From: CAZJYI01 sp964550025
GTDB taxonomy: Bacteria > Verrucomicrobiota > Kiritimatiellia > UBA8416 > CAYOBW01
DNA: 64,000 nt
Direction: 5' to 3'
Assembly (NCBI GenBank): GCA_964550025.1
Contig: CAZJYI010000002.1
Span: forward strand, 124,001-188,000
Below are positions 1-10,200 of the stretch, in pieces. Each line of letters starts with the position of its first letter. The first letter of the stretch is position 1. Position numbers and translations under genes: made by a program. The notes beneath the pieces were generated by a model. The model searched no databases, was not told the DNA's origin, and saw only the letters and a program-made list of their open reading frames with translations.

Positions 1-1
1 C

Positions 2-721
2 AAAGGGGCGCTCGTTCTAGCCGGCGACCGGAATCCCTACTTCAACGCGTCGTACGTCGATCTTTGGCTCTGGCACAAGAAACGGATCCGGTGCGTCGGC
101 GGTGGGCCTGCGTCGATCCAGGCGGCCCGCTCGTGGGGATCGCACCCAAGTCTGCTCTCCAGGATCCACCGCCCCATGAGTAACGAGGAGGTCGCGGCGC
201 TGAACGACCGTGAACGAAAACTGCGGGAGCTGCACGGAGATGTGAAGCTCAGCAGGGAAGATCTGGACCGCATCAACACATGGCTGGATCTCAACGGCGT
301 CTACTATCCGAGCTACCTGACTGCCTATCCGGGTGACATGGCCGTTAGTGGGCGGTCGCCGCTTAGCGGCGCGGAGCTGAAACGGATCAAGCAACTGACG
401 GGAATGGGTGTCGGCGACCAGAAGCACAACCGTCGGAAGCCGGGTCCGCTTCTGAGCTTTGAGCGGCCGGCATTGAGTCCTTGCCTGCAGGCTCTGGACA
501 AGGAATCGGCGGCGTATCGGGAGGCCCTGTCGATCATCCGGAGTGGCGGAGAGCGGCTGAAGATGAAACCGCGCTGTGACATGCCGGGGTTCGTGCTCTG
601 CGAAACCGACCGCAGGCGGTTGGCCCGATACGCCCGACTGACGGATATCGAGAGGAAGTTCCGAGCCGCCGTCCGTGAGAACCGCAAACTGTACGACCGC
701 GATATGCGCAACCCGGACTGA
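2..721 (+). CDS. C-terminal part of a hydrazine-synthase-alpha-like (HzsA-related) protein, 5' truncated by window
   Basis: The frame is open from the window edge to the stop at 719-721, so only the last 239 residues are visible. Three blocks match my recollection of the C-terminus of large HzsA-related proteins common in Planctomycetes and relatives: SWGSH (visible residues 44-48), NGVYYPSY (about 98-105) and DMPGFVLCETD near the C-terminus, followed by a basic helical tail. In anammox bacteria the alpha subunit is a multi-domain cytochrome c, but most PVC homologues lie outside anammox metabolism and their role is unknown. No CxxCH heme motif falls in the visible part. An ATG at 176 could be mistaken for the start, but the upstream codons already encode the family motif, so the true start lies outside the window. 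Confidence 0.7.
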   Translation, partial: KGALVLAGDRNPYFNASYVDLWLWHKKRIRCVGGGPASIQAARSWGSHPSLLSRIHRPMSNEEVAALNDRERKLRELHGDVKLSREDLDRINTWLDLNGVYYPSYLTAYPGDMAVSGRSPLSGAELKRIKQLTGMGVGDQKHNRRKPGPLLSFERPALSPCLQALDKESAAYREALSIIRSGGERLKMKPRCDMPGFVLCETDRRRLARYARLTDIERKFRAAVRENRKLYDRDMRNPD

Positions 722-1147
722 ACCGGACTTCTCGTTCGGATGGCGAAGCGGCTGACGGCCTACCGTTCTCCTTCGTAGTCGTACGACTGGTGCCTGCGGC
801 TGATCTCGAACAGGTCGCCGCGTTGCCCTTCTGCCCGGAGCACCAGTACACCGCGTCGCAGCCGGCGCGCATGTCGAGAAGTTGCCGAATCCGCCTCCTG
901 TTCATTCCGTTCGTCTCCGAACACTTCGTGAACACACGCCACCTGGCGTGTGGCCAGTTGCCGAGACACCCGGCCTGCTCTAACGCGTTGCTGTAAAACG
1001 TCTTGGGGGCCTGATCGCTCTCTGGCATCCAATATGCATAGCGTCTCAACGAAGGGGGAGGGGCAACCACATGACGGGGCAGCCATCTTGTATCACTCAA
1101 TCGATACCTACCCGTCCACGGGCGGGAACCTGCGAAGGGAGCATTCC
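722..1147. other. Intergenic stretch without a recognised gene
   Basis: About 430 bases separate the HzsA-like gene from the next secreted protein. Minus-strand frames between 760 and 1166 are open, and parts read as plausible protein, but no frame has a convincing start and the protein-like text switches frame near 850-900. This could be a decayed gene or chance open frames in GC-rich DNA. The ribosome binding site of the next gene (GAAGGGAG) lies just before 1148. I see no terminator or clear promoter. Confidence 0.4.
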
Positions 1148-2842
1148 ATGACCCGTTGGATGACAATCGCCGTAGCGGCGTTGCTGGCGACGACCGCCGC
1201 CGGTCAGTGGCGCACGCAACAAGCCCAGCTCGTCAAGGGCTGGAACGCGGTCTACGTCAACGTCGACCCCGTGCCGTGGGATTGCGACGCGGTGTTCGGG
1301 CCGTTGCCGGTCCACAGCGTATGGAAGTTCGACCGTCAATTCAGCACAGTCCAATTCACGGAGGACCCACAAACGCTCTTCGGCGAACCGGCCCACTGGC
1401 TCGTCTGGTATCACCCCACGAACTCGATGTCGTTCCTGACCACGCTCCAGCAAATGCGCGGGGGTCAGGCATACCTGGTCAAGGCCGACCAGCCCTGCAT
1501 GCTCACGATGAAGGGTGTGGCCGTGCTGCCGACGGCGAACTGGCTCCCGGAGGAGCTCAATTTCATGGGTTTCCCGGTCGGGACGGCCACGCCGCCGTCC
1601 TTTGAAGCCTGGTTCGCCCCCACCCCCGCCATCGACACGTCAATCGGCGTGCGACAGACGGTCTACGAAATGACGGCCTCGGGCGTGCCACGCGAGATCC
1701 GCCAGACAGGGATCACGACCATCGCACCGGGCGCGGCCTATTGGGTCAGATGCCAGCGGCCGACGGACTACGTGGCGCCGTTCGACGTGGATGTCGGCGC
1801 CGACCGTGGCATGCACTTCGGCGACGATATCGCCACGGAAGTGCTCTCCATCGCCAACCGGTCCAGTACCGACGGCATCACGGTGGAGATTCGGCAACTC
1901 CCGTCGGAGACGCCTCCCTGGGGCTATCCCGGACTGGAGGGCGAGGTGCCCCTTTCCTACTACGAGACGGAAGGCGGTATCGGCTGGACTAACCTGCCGG
2001 CCGTGCTCTCCAAAACGCTCGCCCCGGAAGAGGACTGGCGTGTTCGCCTGGCGCCGCGACGCACGGAGATGACGCAGGTCGGCACGAACACGGAGTGGCA
2101 GAGCGTGCTCCGTGTGACCGACGCCGCGGGATCGATCCTCTACCATGTGCCCGTGACGGCCGGCGCGGGAGACGGCTCGGACTTGCCCAACCACTACCCG
2201 TCGGCGGGCCTCTGGGTGGGCGATGCTACTCTCACGGGCGTCAGCCGTCCCGCCATGGGCGCCGGTGGTTGGGACACGGGCGCGCCGCTGCCGACCCTGT
2301 CCTCCTTCCGCATGCGGCTGATCGTGCACGTCGATGCAACCGGCGAGGCCAACCTGCTGCAACGGGCTCTGGTCTCCTGGTACGATCCGCCCGGCACCAA
2401 CCGTGAGCCGCACTACGCGATCTGGACGGACGAGGCGATGCTGCCGGAGGGCACGAGCAAGGTGTACCGCGTCAGCTCGGTCGGCTTCCCGCCGGAGCCC
2501 ACAGCCATGACGGGCGCATTCGGCAACATACTCACGTGCATCAACACGCTGGACTATGACCACCCCAACAACCCCTTTCGCCACCCCTATCACCCTGACC
2601 ACGACAACCTTGACGCGGAATACGCCACGAAGCTCGCGGCGGGCAAGGAGTCCTTTTCGGTCAATCGCGCCATTTCGATGAACTTCAACACCAACGCCGC
2701 GGCCGCCGATCCCTTCTGGGGCGTCGAGCGCATCGACGGCGACTATGAGGAGACCATCAGCGGACTCAGGAAACGGGACGTCAACGTGAGCGGCACATTC
2801 GAGCTTCAGCGTGTATGTCGAACAGGAGAACTGAACAGGTAA
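1148..2842 (+). CDS. Secreted protein of unknown function, first gene of the secreted-protein block
   Basis: 564 residues. The ATG at 1148 follows GAAGGGAG at proper spacing and opens a clean signal peptide (a short basic start, a hydrophobic run, and small residues around TTAAG). Open codons upstream to 950 look non-coding and are left out. The mature protein starts with a block containing KGWNAVYVNVDP and has no recognised enzymatic motif; it looks beta-rich and extracellular. It ends 15 bases before the next start, and the next gene's ribosome binding site directly follows its stop, which supports an operon with the 466- and 2228-residue proteins. I do not recognise a named family. A structural or surface role is inference from secretion and context only. 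Confidence 0.75.
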   Translation: MTRWMTIAVAALLATTAAGQWRTQQAQLVKGWNAVYVNVDPVPWDCDAVFGPLPVHSVWKFDRQFSTVQFTEDPQTLFGEPAHWLVWYHPTNSMSFLTTLQQMRGGQAYLVKADQPCMLTMKGVAVLPTANWLPEELNFMGFPVGTATPPSFEAWFAPTPAIDTSIGVRQTVYEMTASGVPREIRQTGITTIAPGAAYWVRCQRPTDYVAPFDVDVGADRGMHFGDDIATEVLSIANRSSTDGITVEIRQLPSETPPWGYPGLEGEVPLSYYETEGGIGWTNLPAVLSKTLAPEEDWRVRLAPRRTEMTQVGTNTEWQSVLRVTDAAGSILYHVPVTAGAGDGSDLPNHYPSAGLWVGDATLTGVSRPAMGAGGWDTGAPLPTLSSFRMRLIVHVDATGEANLLQRALVSWYDPPGTNREPHYAIWTDEAMLPEGTSKVYRVSSVGFPPEPTAMTGAFGNILTCINTLDYDHPNNPFRHPYHPDHDNLDAEYATKLAAGKESFSVNRAISMNFNTNAAAADPFWGVERIDGDYEETISGLRKRDVNVSGTFELQRVCRTGELNR

Positions 2843-2857
2843 AGGAGGGGGGCGATC

Positions 2858-4258
2858 ATGCGACACAGACCACAACTCATCACGGCGATGGCGGCCACGG
2901 TCGGCATCCTGGTCGGCGGGGCAATCGCCTTTGCCGGCATCCCCACGGTCATGAACTACCAGGGGCGGCTTCTGGACGAGTTCGGCCAACCGGCCCAGAG
3001 CGGAAGCTACGTCATCGAGTTCCGCGTCTGGGGCAACGAGACCTCGACCAACGAGGCCGAATGCCTGTGGGGACGCGAGTACCCCGTCTACTCGGCGGCC
3101 GGCATGTTCAGCATCCTGCTGGGCGAAGGCGGCCAGGCCGTCGGGAGCCCGACGCCCGTGCACGCGGGCATCGCGGACGCATTTGAAGCCTCCCAGACCT
3201 GCTACATGGGAATGACCATCAAAACCACGCCGGCGGGCGACGTGGAGGCGCCCACGGAAGTCCTGCCGCGCCAGCGCATCGTCACCGCCCCCTACGCCAT
3301 GATGGCAGGCAGCGCCGCCGCTCTTGTCGCGCCTGACGGGACGATCAAACTGGAAGGCACCGACACGGGAGTCAAGGCCACGGGGGACGTTAGTTTCAAT
3401 CATCCCGACGGCGGCACAGCGAACCTCTACGTACATGACTGGCCGGACGAAGTGAGCACACTCTACGTCCAGAACCAAGGCAGTGAGGATGCGGATGTGT
3501 CCCTGCGCGCGGACGGCGATGTCTGGCTTGAGCCCGGAACAGGCAAGAGCGTGATGATTAACGGCAAGGTCAGCAGTCTACCCCTGTTGCATCCCGGAGA
3601 GGCTGACGACTTTGCACATGTGGCGGTCTTCGACGAAGGAAACGGCGCCAGCCGCCTCGACGTCTGGAATGGACCTGATGCCGACGATGATGTTCGGCTG
3701 ATCTCGGGAGGGGACATTCACTTCCACAACCGCGGCTCTGCCGCAATGTCGATGCACGCGACCGGCATCTCCATGTACAAAGATACCCACTTCGGCCAGG
3801 CTACCCATTTCAACGAAACAAACTACTTCCACGGCAATGGTTTTTCGCACTTTCACGGCGGGGCGGACTTCCACGCCGGAGCCGCATTCGGCGCACACGC
3901 GGCCTTCTACAGCACTGCCGCTTTCGGCGGAAACGTGGGATTTGGCGGGGAACTCAAAACCCACGGCACCGTCAAGATGCTCGGCGCCAACGAGAGCAAG
4001 GGGATCGTGTATGGCAACGGTGGATCGAAAAGCTTCACGGCATCCACCGACGGATTCGTCACGCTCCACAGTCACTTCGCCACCTACACTGCCAATATCG
4101 GTTCAGCGGCCTTTGGCGGCAGTACCGATGGCTCTTCCGTGAAGAACGAGACGTTTCCCGTCGCCAAGGGAGAGGTATTCACACTGACGCGAAGCGACGG
4201 AAACAACACCGGCTACGTGTATGTACACTGGCGCCCCATGGGGTATCGGCCGTACTGA
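2858..4258 (+). CDS. Secreted protein with a C-terminal Phe hexapeptide-repeat (beta-helix-like) region
   Basis: 466 residues; strong ribosome binding site AAGGAGGGGG at 2842-2851. A signal peptide (about residues 1-26) leads into GIPTVMNYQGRLLDEFGQP, an opening I associate with secreted PVC proteins. Residues about 305-370 hold some eight copies of a six-residue repeat with Phe at one fixed place (HAGAAF, GAHAAF, YSTAAF, GGNVGF). Such a period suits a beta-solenoid or fibre shaft. The last part, about 375-466, resembles the globular tip of a fibre and is rich in Gly, Ser and Thr. It sits second in the secreted block and 39 bases before the giant gene. Function is unknown; a surface fibre or adhesin-like role is inference from the repeat shape. 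Confidence 0.75.
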   Translation: MRHRPQLITAMAATVGILVGGAIAFAGIPTVMNYQGRLLDEFGQPAQSGSYVIEFRVWGNETSTNEAECLWGREYPVYSAAGMFSILLGEGGQAVGSPTPVHAGIADAFEASQTCYMGMTIKTTPAGDVEAPTEVLPRQRIVTAPYAMMAGSAAALVAPDGTIKLEGTDTGVKATGDVSFNHPDGGTANLYVHDWPDEVSTLYVQNQGSEDADVSLRADGDVWLEPGTGKSVMINGKVSSLPLLHPGEADDFAHVAVFDEGNGASRLDVWNGPDADDDVRLISGGDIHFHNRGSAAMSMHATGISMYKDTHFGQATHFNETNYFHGNGFSHFHGGADFHAGAAFGAHAAFYSTAAFGGNVGFGGELKTHGTVKMLGANESKGIVYGNGGSKSFTASTDGFVTLHSHFATYTANIGSAAFGGSTDGSSVKNETFPVAKGEVFTLTRSDGNNTGYVYVHWRPMGYRPY

Positions 4259-4297
4259 GCATCGGCAATGTGAGGGCTTGAACAGGAGCCGACAGCT

Positions 4298-7200
4298 ATG
4301 AACTGGATCGAACAGCGGACACGGCGGCGGGCGCCGGGCGCTCCGCCGGGGCGGACGCCGGGCGCTCCGCCGGGGCGGACGCGGACAGCCGTCCTGGCGG
4401 TGTGTGTACTGGCGTCGGCGCAACTCCTCCACGGCACGGGTACGATCGAACCCGACTTCCAGAACCGCTGGTATACCAACGGCCTCGACGTCTCGGGCTG
4501 GACCAACCAGTCGGCCTGGGCCAGCTTCGTACCGAATGAAACGGCCATGTACGGCGGCCGCGTCTACTCCAACGGCTGGTCCTCCGGCGTGCGCGTGGAC
4601 CACGTCGCCTTCGGCCATCCCGTGGAAACGCGCACGGCCGACTTCAAGTTCGGCGAAGTGATCATCCCGCCGCGCGGGGTCGACATCTCGCAGGCGCCCG
4701 CGATCCTCCCGGACACGGCCGCGTTCTATGCGCCGTCCGCGCAACGCGTGTACGCCGCGGACGCGGGCAACGTGAAAATCGACTGGGTCCTGCACGGCGG
4801 CGGCATCGCCACGCGCGTCTACAAGATCTCGCCGATTCCCGCCAGTGTGCCGTCCCGCATCTTCTGGACCGAGGAACCGCATGATTCGCCGTCCGTCGAC
4901 CTGAGGGGCAAGCACGTCACCATCCACTACAACACGCGGATCGAGGAGCCTGTCACCGTCACCAGCAACAACTTCACAACGCTCGTGCAGGGCCTGTGGT
5001 TGGACGACCAGAGCGGCCAGAAGCTGCTCAGGGCGATCGACTGTCGCGGGCTGGTGCTGGTCGAGTTCTTCCAAACCGCTTTCAAGGAAGACCACCTTGG
5101 CGTCGAGATCGTCGAGGTGCTTCCGCCGCGCGTCATCGTGCAGGGCGTCAACGTGTGCGATCGCCTGCAACCGGACTGCCTGCTGTACGGCGACGAGGGG
5201 CTGATTCCGCACATCGTGGCCGGCGCCGGCGAGCTCGGCGCGCCGCGACGCCTCTACCAGCACAAGACCAGCAATGGCGGCAGCCCAAAAGAAGATTGGG
5301 TGTTCGCGGTTGGCCGCACGGTCGACCACCCCTGGGACCTGAAAATCTACTGGAAGCACGAAGGTCTGCTGGGCGTACAATGGCCGTACGAAGTGGACGA
5401 GTACGAGGCGGACTGGCCCGCGGATGCGCAACTCTACGTCCGTTCCGCCGCGACCGATGCGGACGTGGAACCGCGTGCGCTGATTCCCGACGGTCTCACC
5501 ATCGGTCTGCCGGGCTTCGGTACCAAAGTCGCCTACCAGGAGCCTGCCGCACATGCTGACTTTGCGGCGGACGGTCGCTCCTTCAGTTCCGAGGGCGAAG
5601 GCCACGCCGTGCTCGGCTTCACGTCCAATGACGATGTCTGGCTCATGTGCGTGCGCTCCGTGCGTCACGACGATAGCACGCTGTTCGACCTCACGCCCAC
5701 GAACCGGCCCATCGGCACGGAGTTGACCTACGCCGACGAGACCTACGAAGACGCCTGGATGGATTTCCCGGGGTACATTCACGACCCTGCCGGCACGGCC
5801 CCCTACAACGTCAATCTCTACGACTACCCGACTCCGCAGGCGCCCGACACGCCGTCCTACGTGTTCGGCGTCAACAAGGGCATCCTCGAAGTGTGGTGGG
5901 CCAACCCGACGTTCGACGAGTACATCGGCGAGAACACCGTCATTCACTGGCCTTCCCGCGTCGTCCGGTACAACAACGTCTGGCCCGTCGACGCAATCGA
6001 ACTGCCGATTGCGGGCAACAACAATAACGAGGACAATGCCCTGCCGGACTACTGCGACGACCCGCGGGTCTACGTGCAGAATGACTCCAGCCAACCCGGC
6101 TACAACCCAAACGAAGAGCACGCGATCATCCTTGCCAACCAGGTCTACCCGATCCGGTGCGACCTGAACGAGACGAGTTCGTCCGAACCGCGCGTCCTGG
6201 TTCAGTACAACAACGGGAATCGGGACAACCATCCGGAGATGCGCGTGTACAACGTGGTGGTTACGAACGCGGCCTACCCGGAGTTTCTCTTCCCGCTGGA
6301 GGCGGGAACGCTCGTCCAGGCGCCGATGCCGCTCACGATCCTGCCCCAGGCGACCAACAGCAGCTACGTGTCGGGACCCGGGTGGCGCGACCGCAAGCTG
6401 GACTTCTGGGCGCGTGCGGCTGCTGACGACGGTGTCGGCACCGAGGACATCGTCATGCGCTACTACTACCCCGTGCAGCCGGGGTTCTTCTTCCCGAGGC
6501 TGGGCGGGAACCAGCTCGTGGACGGGACGGAAGTGCCGTTTCTCAACTATCTGCCGGCCACACCGCAAGTCGGACCGCCAACCGATGTCACCTACCGCAT
6601 CCGCTGGCCCGACGACACACCCAGGCTGCACATTGCCGAGACGCTGGTGAAGCCGAAACGCGGCCTGCCGTCCATCGACGGGCAGCTCAGCGTCGAGATC
6701 ATCTACGAGCAGTCATTCATCAACAGAGGGCTGCACAGCGTCACGCTGATCGATCCGACCCGCATACGCTCCGCCGCGCTGGCAGGTGGCATCCCCGACG
6801 ATGTTCAGTCCGAGCTCGCAACTGACGGCAAGTACTACTTCCCCACGCTGCCCCCTCACCTGAACAAACGGCTCTTCTACAACCCCGCGGCGGGCACGCT
6901 CAACTTCAAGGGCGAGTTCATCGAGCCGGCCCTGGGTGAGCCGTACCTGATGCTCAACTATCTCACCGGAGAAAACCGCACGACCGTGCGAGGACACAGC
7001 ACGAGCACGGACTGGGGCGCGGCAGTCGATGCCCTGGCGACCTCCATCGTCACGGTCGGTCCTGAAACCCCGTTCGACTCCCTGGCGCTGTCCGCGGGCC
7101 TGGGCACAGGCAGCGGGTACGTGACACTGGCCATGCAGAACAGCACCAACCTCTGCAACCCGGCCGACCCGGTCAGCCTGGTTGTGATCCAGGTCGACAC

Positions 7201-10200
7201 GAACCTGTACGAGGGCGAAATCAAGGTCATCGCCGGCGACAACCCGCTGGCAGAGCTGCTCACGATGCGCCACAGCGGCGATTTCGCGGGGCACGCCGAC
7301 AGGTACGAGTTCGAATGGCGCACGCTCCCACCCCAAGGTGGTCTGCCGCCCACCAACCCTTACGACCAGTGGATTCTGCACGCGAAAGAGAACGGCAAGC
7401 TCTACACCGTTATCGGCGGCCCCGGCTTGCTGACCCTCTCGGACAACTACTTCGTCTGCCGCTACCGCCCCACCGACCCCAACTGCCCGGCCGGTACTAC
7501 CACCTGGAGCGAGTGGACGGACCCGATGCTGGCGGAAGGCTGGATCAAGCGTGCCCTGCGCGGCATCAACCCGTTCGACCAGCGTGTGCGTGACCTTTCC
7601 AACAACCAGGTGCACACCCTCGTCAGCATGATCAGCCAGGCGGGGCAACGCTGGGAAGGCGATGTCCCTCTCAATCTAAGCGGGGTTAACAGCCTCGGCC
7701 TCATCGAGATCTACGAGACCATCCTGCGGCGCGGCATGATGCTCAGCGTCGACGCCGGCTACAACTACCAGCCTGCCAACGACGCCCTGCTGCTCGCGGC
7801 GGGCCGCCTGTCCGACCTCTACATGCTGCTGGGCAATGAAGCCTATGCCGACGCGATGGACCCGACCGTCGGTTTCGGCACGACGGACGACCGCTACCCC
7901 GTCTACGGAAGCGTCGCGTCTTCGCTCTTCTGCTTCATGAACCAGGTGCCCGACCTCCTGCACGAAGAGCTCGCGTTGCTGCGCGGCCGCGACGATTCGC
8001 TTCTGCCGCCCGTCGATACGGCACCGGTCTACAACCGGCTGGTCTGGAATCTCACGAGCGACATCACCGGCGGCGAAGTCGCCTACATGCAGAACTACAA
8101 CATCCAGAACGCCAATCCTGGCGAGGACGGCGACATCGACGTCAACGACGCCAAGGTCGCCTACCCCCAGGGGCATGGTGATGCCTGGGGCCACTACCTG
8201 ACCGCCATCAAGGGCTACTACCTGTTGCTCGGCAACACGAACTTCACCTGGATTCCCCAGATTGAGGCCGTGCTGGTGGGCGGGGCACCGGTCAGCGTCG
8301 ACTACTTCGATGAACGCCAGTTTGCCGAGGCAGCGGAGGCAAAGGCGCGCGCCGGCGTGGACGTGCTGGACCGCACCTACCGCGGCGTCTACGAGCCGGA
8401 CGAAACCTGCCGCGGCGACTTCTACTTCGACGACAATACGGAGCGTGCCTGGGGCGTGGCCGAGTGGGGCAGCCGCGTCGGCATGGGCGCCTATTTCGAC
8501 TGGGTTGTCGGCAACTCGCTCCTGCCCGACCAGGATACCAACGTCAACCACGTCGGCATCCAGAAGGTCGACCGCACAACCGTCGCTGAGCTTGGTGTCC
8601 TGCCTACGCATGCCGTCAACGCGCAGGCAACCGTGGACCAGGCGGACCTTGGCCTGAACCCCCTCGGACTGGCGGGCGACGCACTGATGTTTGACATCGA
8701 CCCGGCAAGGGTGGCCGACGGCGAAACACACTTCGAGCAGGTGTACGAACGCGCACGCAAGGCACTGAACAACGCCCATGCCGTACTCGACCAGGCCCAG
8801 CAGTGCAGCGAGTACCTGCGGCGCCAGCAGGACTCCGAAGCGGATCTCGCGCAGGCGGTCACTGAACAGGAGACCGAAATCGAGGGACGCCTGATCGGCC
8901 TTTTTGGCTACCCCTATTCGGATGACATCGGACCGGGCAAGACCTACCCGGATGGCTACGAAGGACCCGACCTGATCCACTTCCAGTACATCGACAGTCC
9001 CATTGCAAAGAGCCTGCTTGCCGCTATCGGGGGCGAAACGTTGGCGTTCGCCACCACGTCCATCGTCGTCACCGTCTCGGGCGCGCTCACCGGTTCAACT
9101 GACGGACGGACTGTCGGCACGACGCCCACCACGCGGAATGTGGCCTTCAACGTCTCGCCGTTCGGCTTCCTTGTCCGACCCGATGACTGGACCGGTTCAC
9201 GGCGCGCCGTCGGCAAGCTGCAACTGGCGTATTCCGATTTCCTCCAGGCCTACCTTGACACGGTGACGGCTACAGCCGAGTTCGACCGCCAGGCCGGCAA
9301 GATCAACCGCCTTGCCGGAGTGGTCAGGGAGCGGATCGCCTCGGATAATGCGGTGATCAATGAGACGGGCACGACGCGAGACTGGCAACTCGGCTATTCC
9401 CTGGCTGCGGCAGGCATGCAGGCCGCGGCGGTCGGATTGCGCTTCCTGGGCGACAGGTCGCTGAAGGCGGGCAACGTCATAGCGGAAGGAACTCCGAAAG
9501 TTACGGGTATGACGGCGAACGATCTGTTCTCCGCTGTGCGTGCGGGCGTTCTGGGCGCAAGCCTCGCCGCCAGTACCACTCAGCACACGTTGGGCGACGT
9601 CGCCGAGGCCATAGGCGGCGGACTCGAGGGGCGCGTTGCCGCACTCAACGTGAAGCTGGCCGACTACGTCGATGCCAAAGACCGCGGCGCCGTGCACGAC
9701 ACAATGATCGCGGAGTTGTGGGACGAGTTCGACCGGCAGCTTCCCCTGGCATTGCACCTCCAGACGTGCCTCGAACGCATGAACCAGTCGCAGGGGCGCT
9801 ACCTGGCGCTGCTGGCCGAAGGGCAGCGCCTGCTCGACGAACGCACCCTGTTCCGGCGCAAGACGGCCACGGAAATCGAGCAGATGCGCTACAAAGACAT
9901 GGCCTTCCGCATTTTCCGCAACGACGCGCTGCGTAAGTACGAGTCGGCTTTCGATCTCGCGGCCACCTACGTCTATCTGGCGGCCAAGTCCTACGACTAC
10001 GAAACCGCGCTTTGGAACGCGTCGGGCGGCACGACGCCCGGCGCGGTCTTCCTGTCGCGCGTCATCCAGACGCACAGTCTCGGCAGCATCGTCGACGGCG
10101 ATCCGCAACTCGGCGGCCTCTACGGCGACCCGGGTTTGGCGGACATCATGGCACGCATGCGCGACAACTGGACCGTGCTCGACGGCCGCCTCGGTTTCAA

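Noticed and set aside
534..1166. Minus-strand frames with protein-like segments
   Set aside because: The plausible pieces switch frame and no family is recognised. Kept only as a note under the intergenic entry.
4103..6631. An 842-codon open frame on the minus strand across the start of the giant gene
   Set aside because: It is the shadow of a high-GC coding frame: no start site, biased composition and no recognisable motif. Similar long shadows at 1640-3478, 12537-13919, 13986-15611 and 56318-58123 were left out for the same reason.
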